64,000 nt of DNA from assembly GCF_035989885.1 (NCBI RefSeq), contig NZ_CP108518.1, forward strand, positions 4,079,501 to 4,143,500. The letters run 5' to 3'. A model generated the notes under the pieces. The model did no database searches and was not told the origin of the DNA. It saw only the letters and a program-made list of their open reading frames with translations. The position numbers and the translations under genes are program-made. The first letter of the stretch is position 1, and the number at the start of each line of letters is the position of its first letter. The DNA comes from Streptomyces sp. NBC_01232. Lineage in GTDB: Bacteria; Actinomycetota; Actinomycetes; Streptomycetales; Streptomycetaceae. This document shows positions 19,647 through 27,192 of this stretch, one piece after another.

Positions 19647-19937
19647 ATGACCAAGACCCAGCGCATGCTCGCCGCCATCGCCCTCGCGGGGGCCGCCGCG
19701 GGCCTCGCCGCACCCGCCGCCTCGGCCGCCCCGATCTCCCCCCTCACCCTTCCGGACCTGCCGGCCGCCGCCCCGGGGATGCCGGCCGGGGCCCAGCCCG
19801 CATCCGTCCAGGAGATCGGGTCGCAGCTCAGCGCCGGTGCGAACCAGCTCAACGCACTGATGGAGCTGCCCAACCACCTGGCCCCGGTCATCGCACCCGT
19901 ACAGCCGCTCACGGACCTGGCCGGCGGCCTCGAGTAG
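19647..19937 (+). CDS. Small secreted protein
   Basis: A 96-aa protein with a clear signal peptide: MTKTQR, a hydrophobic core of residues 8-24, and a probable cleavage after ASA near residue 29. The mature part is about 67 residues, rich in Pro/Ala/Leu, without cysteines or known domains. It is a type of exported peptide common and conserved in Streptomyces next to tRNA-Ser(CGA); function unknown. Confidence 0.6.
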   Translation: MTKTQRMLAAIALAGAAAGLAAPAASAAPISPLTLPDLPAAAPGMPAGAQPASVQEIGSQLSAGANQLNALMELPNHLAPVIAPVQPLTDLAGGLE

Positions 19938-20456
19938 CTCGCGCAGCTCCCGAGCGCTCCGTCTTCCCGTCTTCCCGTCTTCCCGTCTCTCCGGCTGCTC
20001 CCCGGCTGCTCCCCGGCTCCCCGGCTCTCCTTCGAGGCTCCCGAGCTCCCGAGCTCCCGCAGGTCCGGGCGCTCCCGCAGGCCCGGGCGCTCCGGGCCGG
20101 TGCGGGGCAACGCGAAGAAGGCCCCGACCGGGGTCGGGGCCCTCGACGGCCGGGACGGGGGAAGCGGCATCGGGGGGACAAGGCCGCTTCCCCCGATGAG
20201 GACGGACCGCCGGTCCGGGCCGCGGTCAGGGGGAAGCTCGCGGCCCGGACCCCGCAGAGAGGCCCTGTCCCTCACCCACCGGTTTCCTGCCAGAACCGGT
20301 GGGCTCACACCAATCCTGCGGCCACCGCACCCGCCCGCCCCACGGCAAAGGGCCCGGAAGACCGGGCCATTGGTCCTTAAAGGACAGGTGAGTGCCCAAT
20401 CCTGACCGGTTAGACTCACCCGACTTGCAAGGACCGGTTGGGGAGGCCGCCCGCAC
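19938..20456. other. 518-bp intergenic region with degenerate repeats and stacked hairpins
   Basis: Positions 19963-20100 are degenerate short tandem repeats (TCTTCCCG, GGCTGCTCCCC, GAGCTCCC units). A probable terminator hairpin for the secreted-protein gene lies at 20120-20141 (GGCCCCGACC/GGTCGGGGCC). Two overlapping, mutually exclusive stems occupy 20157-20198, and another 13-bp inverted repeat lies at 20212-20251. A GTCCTT-A-AAGGAC palindrome is at 20373-20385, near the promoter side of the next gene. No coding sequence was found. Confidence 0.5.
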
Positions 20457-20618
20457 GTGGACACCAAGAAGCTCATCACGGGTGCCCTCACCGTGTTCGT
20501 CCTCTTCGTGATCATCACCCAGCCGAAGAGAGCGGCCGAGATCGTGGAAATAGGCTTCCAGGGGATATCGGATGCCGCCTCCGGCATCGGCGAGTTCATG
20601 ACCGAACTGGTGCGCTGA
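20457..20618 (+). CDS. Small single-pass membrane protein
   Basis: A 53-aa protein starting at GTG 20457 (VDTKKLITGALTVFVLFVII), with one membrane helix at about residues 7-21 and an amphipathic C-terminal half ending GIGEFMTELVR. GGGGAGG lies about 10 nt upstream. Streptomyces third-position GC bias and a strong terminator right after it support a real gene. It is upstream of sigF on the same strand. No function is known. Confidence 0.65.
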   Translation: MDTKKLITGALTVFVLFVIITQPKRAAEIVEIGFQGISDAASGIGEFMTELVR

Positions 20619-20649
20619 CCCGTACGCTGAAGCGGTTCCCGGACTTCCG

Positions 20650-20679
20650 GCCCCCCATCCGACGGGTGGGGGGCTTTTT
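20650..20679 (+). terminator. Intrinsic terminator with U-tract
   Basis: Stem GCCCCCCA/TGGGGGGC followed by TTTTT, 32 nt past the small membrane protein gene. Canonical U-tract terminators are uncommon in this genus. It insulates the downstream sigF-like gene. Confidence 0.9.
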
Positions 20680-20815
20680 GCATACCCACCACCAGGCACA
20701 ATGCCCCGATATGCCCAACTTGCCCTCAACACGGCGATATACGGTGCTTGCACACAGTGCACATCTCTTGTGATGCTATGACCGCTTTTGATGGAGAGTT
20801 GACTGAAGGGGTGGC

Positions 20816-21724
20816 GTGACCGTGCCGGCCAGTACTGCACCTCAAGTGCCACCCCAGCAGGACCCCCAGGTGCCCCTCCAGTCGGAGCCCCAGCGGGAAC
20901 ACCGCCAGGAGCCCCTCCAGGAGCCGCCCGAGGAGCCCCCGGTCGCGCCGAGACCCCCGAGCAGGGGCGCGGACACCCGGGCCCTCACCCAGGTCCTCTT
21001 CGGCCAGCTGAAGGGCCTGGAACCGGGCACCAGCGAGCACAGCCGGGTGCGCGGGGCCCTCATCGAGGCCAACCTCCCGCTCGTCCGGTACGCGGCCGCC
21101 CGCTTCCGCAGCCGCAACGAGCCGATGGAGGACGTGGTCCAGGTCGGCACCATCGGCCTGATCAACGCCATCGACCGGTTCGACCCGGACCGCGGCGTGC
21201 AGTTCCCGACCTTCGCGATGCCGACCGTCGTGGGCGAGATCAAACGGTACTTCCGCGACAACGTCCGCACCGTCCACGTGCCGCGCCGCCTCCACGAGCT
21301 GTGGGTCCAGGTCAACGCCGCCACCGAGGACCTCACGACCCTCCACGGCCGCACCCCGACCACCGCCGAGATCGCCGAACGGCTGCGCATCTCCGAGGAC
21401 GAGGTGCTGTCCTGCATCGAGGCCGGGCGCAGCTACCACGCGACCTCCCTGGAGGCCGCCCAGGAGGGCGACGGCATGCCCGGACTGCTGGACCGCCTCG
21501 GCTACGAGGACCCGGAACTGGCCGGCGTCGAGCACCGCGACCTCGTCCGCCACCTCCTCGTCCAGCTGCCCGAACGCGAGCAACGGATCCTGCTCCTGCG
21601 GTACTACAACAATCTGACGCAGTCCCAGATCAGCGTGGAACTCGGCGTCTCCCAGATGCACGTCTCCCGCCTCCTCGCCCGGAGCTTCGCCCGACTGAGA
21701 TCCGCAAACAGGATCGAGGCGTAA
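20816..21724 (+). CDS. sigF: SigB/SigF-type RNA polymerase sigma factor
   Basis: A group 3 sigma factor of 302 aa. A Pro/Gln-rich N-terminal extension (residues 1-55) precedes region 2 ([64 protein letters not shown]), region 3 and region 4 ([40 protein letters not shown]). The N-terminal extension and its position directly before a second sigma gene match S. coelicolor SigF, the late sporulation sigma factor. The symbol rests on that recalled synteny. Start is GTG 20816 with GAAGGGG upstream. No anti-sigma gene is adjacent. Confidence 0.85.
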   Translation: MTVPASTAPQVPPQQDPQVPLQSEPQREHRQEPLQEPPEEPPVAPRPPSRGADTRALTQVLFGQLKGLEPGTSEHSRVRGALIEANLPLVRYAAARFRSRNEPMEDVVQVGTIGLINAIDRFDPDRGVQFPTFAMPTVVGEIKRYFRDNVRTVHVPRRLHELWVQVNAATEDLTTLHGRTPTTAEIAERLRISEDEVLSCIEAGRSYHATSLEAAQEGDGMPGLLDRLGYEDPELAGVEHRDLVRHLLVQLPEREQRILLLRYYNNLTQSQISVELGVSQMHVSRLLARSFARLRSANRIEA

Positions 21725-21954
21725 CCGGAACGAGTGGAGATCATTCACACGTTTCCCGACAGATCGGGCTGATCGCCCTCTGACCTCGTCTGTCGCTGGA
21801 GATATATGTCGACATGGCGCTACAGCGCGTTGCCGACATGTGACATTCTGCGTGAACCGCGTTTGCCGCAGCCCCGCCTCCGGTATTCAGGTGGAGGCTG
21901 CGTTCCTCCGACGGACGCGCCGTACGCGACCGTCCGCGACCTCAAGGGGGTGGC

Positions 21955-22806
21955 ATGTCCGTAGACCAGGGCAGCTCCAAGGTGCTCACGCTCGTCAAGA
22001 GCGCGCCAGCGCCGACAGCACCTGTAGCGTCCGACCGCTCGGAAGCCATCGACACACGCACCCTCTCCCGCTCCCTCTTCCAGCGACTTGCCGCCCTGGA
22101 TGCGGACAGCCCCGAACGGGCGTACGTACGCGACACCCTGATCGAGCTGAACCTGCCTCTCGTGCGCTACGCGGCCGCTCGGTTCCGCAGCCGCAACGAG
22201 CCGATGGAGGACATCGTCCAGGTCGGCACCATCGGCCTGATCAAGGCGATCGACCGCTTCGACTGCGAACGCGGCGTCGAGTTCCCGACGTTCGCGATGC
22301 CGACCGTCGTGGGCGAGATCAAACGATTCTTTAGGGACACCTCCTGGTCCGTCCGCGTCCCGCGCCGGCTCCAGGAACTGCGCCTGGCGCTGACCAAGGC
22401 CAGTGACGAGCTCGCCCAGAAGCTGGACCGCTCGCCGACCGTCCCGGAGCTGGCCGCCGTACTCGGGGTCTCGGAGGAGGACGTCGTCGACGGCCTCGCC
22501 GTCGGCAACGCGTACACGGCCTCCTCGCTCGACTCGCCCTCCCCCGAGGACGAGGGCGGCGAGGGCTCGCTCGCGGACCGCCTCGGGTACGAGGACACCG
22601 CGCTCGAGGGCGTCGAGTACCGCGAGTCCCTGAAGCCGCTGCTCGCCAAACTCCCGCCCAGGGAACGGCAGATCATCATGCTGCGGTTCTTCGCGAACAT
22701 GACGCAGTCGCAGATCGGCGAGGAGGTCGGCATCTCCCAGATGCACGTCTCCCGGCTGCTGACCCGCACCCTCGCGCAACTGCGCGTGGGCCTCATCGGG
22801 GAGTGA
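21955..22806 (+). CDS. sigN: SigB/SigF-type RNA polymerase sigma factor, second copy
   Basis: A 283-aa group 3 sigma factor, strongly similar to its neighbour. Region 2 is [63 protein letters not shown], and region 4 is [45 protein letters not shown]. Position and sequence fit SigN of S. coelicolor, linked to aerial development. AAGGGGG precedes the ATG at 21955. A 230-bp gap separates it from sigF, so it probably has its own promoter. Direct repeats CGACATG at 21810 and 21834 lie in that gap. Confidence 0.85.
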   Translation: MSVDQGSSKVLTLVKSAPAPTAPVASDRSEAIDTRTLSRSLFQRLAALDADSPERAYVRDTLIELNLPLVRYAAARFRSRNEPMEDIVQVGTIGLIKAIDRFDCERGVEFPTFAMPTVVGEIKRFFRDTSWSVRVPRRLQELRLALTKASDELAQKLDRSPTVPELAAVLGVSEEDVVDGLAVGNAYTASSLDSPSPEDEGGEGSLADRLGYEDTALEGVEYRESLKPLLAKLPPRERQIIMLRFFANMTQSQIGEEVGISQMHVSRLLTRTLAQLRVGLIGE

Positions 22807-22856
22807 TCAGGCGCCTCTCGCTTCTCAATTGACGATCCGTCAGGAAAACTGGCGGG

Positions 22857-23654
22857 ATGCGAAAGGGATCGCGAGCGGCCGTCGCCACCACCCTGCTCGC
22901 CCTGTGCTGCACGGCCGCCGCCGGCCTCACCGGCTGCGGCGGCCCAGCACGGGACGGCTACGTCGCCGTGGGCGCCGCGGCCCCGGGCCCCGAACGGGGC
23001 GCGGGGGAGAACGTGGCGCCGCGGGGTCCGGTGGAGTTCCAGCAGCTCGGCGGCTCTGACGCGGCGGGCGGATCCACCGCGTCCTCCGAGACCGCCCCTA
23101 CGACGACCGGTCCCGCGGGATCCGGGCCCCCTGGCGGCTCCACCCCGGGCGGAGCCACCACCACCGGCCCCGGCGGCTCCGCAGGAACCCCCGGAACCCC
23201 GGCAGGGCCGGGCCGGACCCCACCGGCCCCCGGCACACCGGACACGCCGACCGGGCCCACCGCTCCGGGCTCACCGGGCACGCCGACGAGCCCGCCCACC
23301 GGTCCGGGCGGGCCCGGCACGACCCCGCCGGCTCCGCCCGCGTCCACGCCGGCGCGCCTGACGCTGTCCACACCGGTCAGGGCGGCCGCGGCCGACCGCT
23401 GGTGCGAGCGGGTCACCGTGACCTTCACCAACACCGGCACCACTGCGGCTCGTTCGGGCACGGTCAGCTTCGCCACGCACATCATCGGCGCGCTCGGCGT
23501 CGACTGGGCCACGATCACCACGACCCAGCCCCTGCCGGCGCCCCTGGCGGGCGGGGCCTCAAGGACGCAGACCTACACGGTGTGCGTGGAGTCCTGGCGG
23601 GTACCGCTGGGCATGCACGTGGACACCCGGAAGGTCACTGCCACCTGGAGCTGA
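22857..23654 (+). CDS. Secreted lipoprotein with Pro/Gly/Thr-rich stalk
   Basis: A 265-aa protein with a lipoprotein signal: MRKGSR, a hydrophobic core, then lipobox LTGC with lipidated Cys at residue 27. Residues about 60-165 form a Pro/Gly/Thr-rich stalk. The C-terminal 90 residues (LTLSTPVRAAAADRWCERVTVTFTNTG...TYTVCVESWRVPLGMHVDTRKVTATWS) look like a small Ig-like beta-sandwich with two cysteines. It is anchored outside the membrane. The domain is not assigned to a named family. It follows sigN by 50 bp. Confidence 0.65.
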   Translation: MRKGSRAAVATTLLALCCTAAAGLTGCGGPARDGYVAVGAAAPGPERGAGENVAPRGPVEFQQLGGSDAAGGSTASSETAPTTTGPAGSGPPGGSTPGGATTTGPGGSAGTPGTPAGPGRTPPAPGTPDTPTGPTAPGSPGTPTSPPTGPGGPGTTPPAPPASTPARLTLSTPVRAAAADRWCERVTVTFTNTGTTAARSGTVSFATHIIGALGVDWATITTTQPLPAPLAGGASRTQTYTVCVESWRVPLGMHVDTRKVTATWS

Positions 23655-23786
23655 GGTGTCCGGGCGGCGCGCAGGAACCGCCGGGGCCCCGACCGGCCCC
23701 CTGTCCGGGCCCGCGTGCGAGGCTCCGCCCGGGCCTCCGTGCGGGGCTCCGTGCGGGGCTCCGCACGGGCCTGCGTCCGGGCCCTG

Positions 23787-24020
23787 TCAGATCAGCATCC
23801 AGGCGGCCACGCCGATGACGAGGACGAGCGCGAGGACCAGCCCCGCGATCACGGCCGGGCTCGACCCGGACCGTCCCTGCTCCGCGCGGCGCTGCTGACG
23901 GGCTCCCGGACCCGCCTGGCGGGCCGGCGCGGCCTCCTCGACGAAGGCCCGGAACATCTGCGTGCTGCCCGCGGGGTCGTAGTTGCCCTCGGGGACCTGT
24001 GAGTTGTGGTTGTCAGCCAT
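23787..24020 (-). CDS. Small tail-anchored membrane protein
   Basis: A 77-aa protein beginning MADNHNSQVPEGNYDPAGSTQMFRAFVEE, with an Arg/Gln-rich middle and a C-terminal helix (residues about 55-76, VIAGLVLALVLVIGVAAWML). The bulk of the protein should be cytoplasmic. It starts at ATG 24020, about 60 bp from the MarR promoter and divergent from it. Function unknown. Confidence 0.65.
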   Translation of the reverse strand: MADNHNSQVPEGNYDPAGSTQMFRAFVEEAAPARQAGPGARQQRRAEQGRSGSSPAVIAGLVLALVLVIGVAAWMLI

Positions 24021-24077
24021 GGAGCAGGACCCTAGCCGGTTTTCCGATTCCTTTACCGCCCCACCCCCCAGATTCAT

Positions 24078-24119
24078 TTGCCTGTAGCAACCATCCGCTT
24101 CTAAGGTTGCCTCAAGCAA
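24078..24119 (+). promoter_or_regulatory. Promoter with paired MarR-type operators
   Basis: Two copies of the same interrupted palindrome, TTGCCTGTAGCAA (24078-24090) and TTGCCTCAAGCAA (24107-24119), are 29 bp apart, about three helical turns. They overlap a candidate promoter (-35 TTGCCT at 24078, 18-bp spacer, -10 TAAGGT at 24102), so a dimeric repressor at either would block RNA polymerase. The next gene encodes a MarR protein, suggesting autoregulation. Confidence 0.65.
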
Positions 24120-24135
24120 CGAGATGGGGGACCCG

Positions 24136-24612
24136 GTGACCGCGCCGACCGCGCCGACGACTCAGTGCACTCCGGCCGACTCGGCCACTCCCACCACCCG
24201 AGCCACTCCCTACGCGGAGCTGGCCCGCCAGCTCACCGGCATCGGCGCGGTCAAGCGCGAGCTCGCCCGCAGCCTGCCCCCGGACTGCCCGCCCGGCGCC
24301 GCCGCCGTCCTCACCGTGCTCGACCGGCACGGGGAGATGCGGCTGAGCCGGCTGGCCGAGTTCATGGCGGTCGACATCTCCGTGACCAGCCGGCACGTCA
24401 CGCACATCGCCGACCGCGGCTGGATCGAGCGCGAGACCGACCCGGGCGACGGACGCTGCCGGATCCTGCGGATCACCCCGACCGGACGGGCGCTCCTCGG
24501 CGAGCTCGGCGCCCGGTACACGGCCTCGCTGGAAAGAGCCCTCCGCGACTGGTCGCCCCAGGACATCGACGTACTGAACACCCTGCTGGCCCGACTCCGA
24601 TCGAGCTTCTAG
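24136..24612 (+). CDS. MarR-family transcriptional regulator
   Basis: A 158-aa winged-helix regulator. The recognition region is MRLSRLAEFMAVDISVTSRHVTHIADRGWIERETDPGDGRCRILRITPTGRALL, with the typical DxRxxxLxLTxxG wing (DGRCRILRITPTG). The GTG at 24136 has GGGGGA upstream; an in-frame ATG at 24124 overlaps that site. The following DHA2 transporter gene starts 13 bp downstream, so this is likely a ligand-relieved repressor of its own efflux operon. Confidence 0.88.
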   Translation: MTAPTAPTTQCTPADSATPTTRATPYAELARQLTGIGAVKRELARSLPPDCPPGAAAVLTVLDRHGEMRLSRLAEFMAVDISVTSRHVTHIADRGWIERETDPGDGRCRILRITPTGRALLGELGARYTASLERALRDWSPQDIDVLNTLLARLRSSF

Positions 24613-24625
24613 ACGAAGGAAAGAC

Positions 24626-26254
24626 ATGGCCCAGTCGGAGACGACGACCGACAACCACCCGCCCACGTCCATGGCCACACAGGTGACCATGACCCACCCC
24701 CAGATCATGAAGGCGCTGTCCGGGCTGATGCTCGGCATGTTCGTGGCGATCCTGTCGTCCACGATCGTCTCCAACGCCCTCCCCCAGATCATCAGCGACC
24801 TCGGCGGCACCCAGTCCTCGTACACCTGGGTGGTCACCGCCGCCCTGCTGTCGATGACGGCGGCGACCCCGCTGTGGGGCAAGCTGTCCGACCTCTTCAG
24901 CAAGAAGCTGCTGGTCCAGATATCCCTGGTGATCTACGTCCTCGGCTCCGTCGTCGCCGGCATGTCCCAGAACACCGGCACGCTGATCGCCTGCCGTGTG
25001 GTCCAGGGCATCGGCGTCGGCGGCCTTTCCGCCCTGGCGCAGATCGTGATGGCGGCCATGATCTCCCCGCGCGAGCGCGGCCGGTACAGCGGCTACCTCG
25101 GCGCGGTCTTCGCCGTCGCCACCGTCGGCGGCCCGCTGCTGGGCGGTGTCATCACCGACACCGAGTGGCTGGGCTGGCGCTGGTGCTTCTACGTCGGCGT
25201 ACCGTTCGCGGTCATCGCGCTGATCGTGCTCCAGCGCACCCTGCACCTCCCGGTCGTGCGCCGCGACGTCAAGGTCGACTGGCTGGGCGCCTTCCTGATC
25301 AGCGGCGCGGTCTCGCTGCTGCTGATCTGGGTCACGCAGGCCGGCGACTCCTACGAGTGGATCTCCTGGCAGACCTGGGCGATGACGGGCGGCGCGCTCG
25401 CGCTCGGCCTGCTCTTCGTCCTCGTCGAATCCCGCGCGAGCGACCCGATCATCCCGCTGCGGCTGTTCCGCAACAAGACCATCACCCTGGCCTCCGCGGC
25501 CTCCCTGTTCGTGGGCATCGCGATGTTCTCGGGCACCGTGTTTTTCAGCCAGTTCTTCCAGTTGGCCCGCGGTGAGTCCCCGACGATGTCCGGAATCCTC
25601 ACGATTCCGATGATCGCCGGCCTCTTCGTCTCCTCCACCCTTTCCGGTCAGGTGATCACCAAGACCGGTAGGTGGAAGGCCTGGCTCGTCTCCGGCGGCG
25701 TGCTGCTGACGGCCGGCCTGGGTCTGCTCGGCACCTTGCGGTACGACACCCCGTACTGGCACATCGCGGTCTACATGGCGGTGACCGGCCTCGGTCTCGG
25801 CATGATGATGCAGAACCTGGTCCTCGCCACCCAGAACCAGGTGGCCCCCGAGGACCTGGGCGCGGCCAGCTCGGTCGTCACCTTCTTCCGTTCCCTCGGC
25901 GGCGCCATGGGCGTCTCCGCGCTGGGCGCGGTCATGGCGAACCGGGTCACGCACTACGTCCAGGAAGGCCTCGCCGCGCTCGGCCCGAAGGCCGCGGCCC
26001 TCGGCCACGGCGGCACCGCCGGGGGCGGGATCCCCGACCTCGACAAGCTGCCCGCGCCGATCCGCGAGGTCATCGAGTCCGCGTACGGGCACGGTGTCGG
26101 CGACGTCTTCCTCTACGCCGCCCCGTTCGCGCTGCTCGGACTGGTCCTGGTGGTGTTCATCAAGGAGGTCGCCCTGCAGTCGAAGCCGGCGGCCCACGCC
26201 CCGGCGGCGGCTTCGCACGAGCCGGCCCCCGCCGAGGCCGTCATCAAGGCCTAG
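24626..26254 (+). CDS. DHA2-family (EmrB/QacA) drug efflux transporter
   Basis: A 542-aa MFS antiporter with 14 predicted membrane helices. Visible motifs are motif A (GKLSDLFSKKLLVQI near residues 88-102), motif B (RVVQGIGVGGLSALAQ) and motif C (LGAVFAVATVGGPLLGG). It exports toxic compounds or drugs from the cytoplasmic membrane using the proton gradient; the substrate is unknown. It is cotranscribed with the marR gene and its 3' end overlaps the opposing tetR by 11 bp. Confidence 0.92.
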   Translation: MAQSETTTDNHPPTSMATQVTMTHPQIMKALSGLMLGMFVAILSSTIVSNALPQIISDLGGTQSSYTWVVTAALLSMTAATPLWGKLSDLFSKKLLVQISLVIYVLGSVVAGMSQNTGTLIACRVVQGIGVGGLSALAQIVMAAMISPRERGRYSGYLGAVFAVATVGGPLLGGVITDTEWLGWRWCFYVGVPFAVIALIVLQRTLHLPVVRRDVKVDWLGAFLISGAVSLLLIWVTQAGDSYEWISWQTWAMTGGALALGLLFVLVESRASDPIIPLRLFRNKTITLASAASLFVGIAMFSGTVFFSQFFQLARGESPTMSGILTIPMIAGLFVSSTLSGQVITKTGRWKAWLVSGGVLLTAGLGLLGTLRYDTPYWHIAVYMAVTGLGLGMMMQNLVLATQNQVAPEDLGAASSVVTFFRSLGGAMGVSALGAVMANRVTHYVQEGLAALGPKAAALGHGGTAGGGIPDLDKLPAPIREVIESAYGHGVGDVFLYAAPFALLGLVLVVFIKEVALQSKPAAHAPAAASHEPAPAEAVIKA

Positions 26255-26909
26255 CCGGAGCCCGGCCGGCCGGTGCCTTGGCCTCGATGCCCGCGATCAG
26301 GACGTCGAGCGCGAGGCAGAAGTCGCCCTCCGGCGCCCGCCGGACCGTCCCGCCGCAGCCGTGCAGGAACTGCGAGAGGGCCAGGTGGGCGCCGGTCCGT
26401 GCGGCGTCCACCAGGCCGGTGGCGTCCAGCAGCCGCTGGAGGGCGGCGTCGAAGGCCCGCGCGTGCGGGCCGATGTTCGGGTACGCGGCGGTGAGCGGAG
26501 CCACCCACGGGTGGTCCGTCAGCACCCGCCGGTAGCCACGGGCCAGCGCCTGCAACCGGCCCGGCCAGCCCGCCTCGTCACCCTCCACGGCACCCCCGGG
26601 TGCGCCCTCCGTCGCCGCGGCCGGCAGTCGGAGCTCGCCCAGGGCGCTGTCGAGGGCGAGTTCGAGCAGATCCTGCTTGGTGTCCACGTACCAGTACAGG
26701 GACATCGCGGTCACCCCGAGCCCGGCGGCCAGCCGCCGCATCGAGAACCGGGCCAGCCCTACGGCGTCGAGCAGCCGCACGGTGGCGGCGGTGATCCGTT
26801 CCCGGTCCAGCCCGGAGGGTGCCTCGCTGCGACGTCTGGCGGGTGCGGCAGGCCTGGCGGTCAGCCACACGCTGGTCCGGGTCTCGCCGGGATCGGCCGC
26901 GGTCACCAT
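26244..26909 (-). CDS. TetR-family transcriptional regulator
   Basis: A 221-aa regulator. The N-terminal HTH lies near residues 36-80 (RERITAATVRLLDAVGLARFSMRRLAAGLGVTAMSLYWYVDTKQDLLELAL), and a C-terminal TetR_C-type ligand domain ends with a search-and-bind helix (TGAHLALSQFLHGCGGTVRR). It is convergent with the efflux gene, so the target is not obvious. A MITE-like repeat lies in its upstream region. Confidence 0.88.
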   Translation of the reverse strand: MVTAADPGETRTSVWLTARPAAPARRRSEAPSGLDRERITAATVRLLDAVGLARFSMRRLAAGLGVTAMSLYWYVDTKQDLLELALDSALGELRLPAAATEGAPGGAVEGDEAGWPGRLQALARGYRRVLTDHPWVAPLTAAYPNIGPHARAFDAALQRLLDATGLVDAARTGAHLALSQFLHGCGGTVRRAPEGDFCLALDVLIAGIEAKAPAGRAPARP

Positions 26910-26971
26910 GCAGGCACCCTCCTCACGACAGGTGGATCAGTCCGGAATGCCCGGTCCGCCCTCTTGATGCT

Positions 26972-27133
26972 AGGGGGTGTCCTGCCGATCGGGCCGGATC
27001 AGGGAGCGGGTTCTGGTGCCGTGCATCGCAAGGCGGACGAGGGAGTCGATGCGGAGCATCGACGACCGAGGACAACGCGGCGAGGCGCGGCACCAGGGCA
27101 CGCGAGCCCGGCGTGATCGGCAGGACATCCCCT
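26972..27133. repeat. MITE-like 162-bp element with 19-bp terminal inverted repeats
   Basis: The left end AGGGGGTGTCCTGCCGATC and the right end (read inwards AGGGGATGTCCTGCCGATC) match in 18 of 19 positions. Inside are a second inverted pair (GGTGCCGTGC/GCGCGGCACC) and an apical stem GTCGATGC-GGA-GCATCGAC at 27045-27063, so the whole unit can fold into one long hairpin. No coding capacity and no clear target-site duplication were seen. Confidence 0.7.
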
Positions 27134-27184
27134 GGGGGTGTCCTGCCGATCGGGCCGGATCAGGGAGCGGGTTCGGGTGCGGTG
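27134..27184. repeat. Truncated second copy of the MITE-like element
   Basis: The first 41 bases repeat 26973-27013 exactly, and similarity continues at about 47 of 51 positions before stopping. It directly abuts the first element and ends beside the stop codon of the glycosyltransferase gene. Confidence 0.7.
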
Positions 27185-27192
27185 GGGCCGGA

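Noticed and set aside
26972..27133. Insertion sequence
   Set aside because: Has terminal inverted repeats but no transposase frame and no visible target duplication; described instead as MITE-like.
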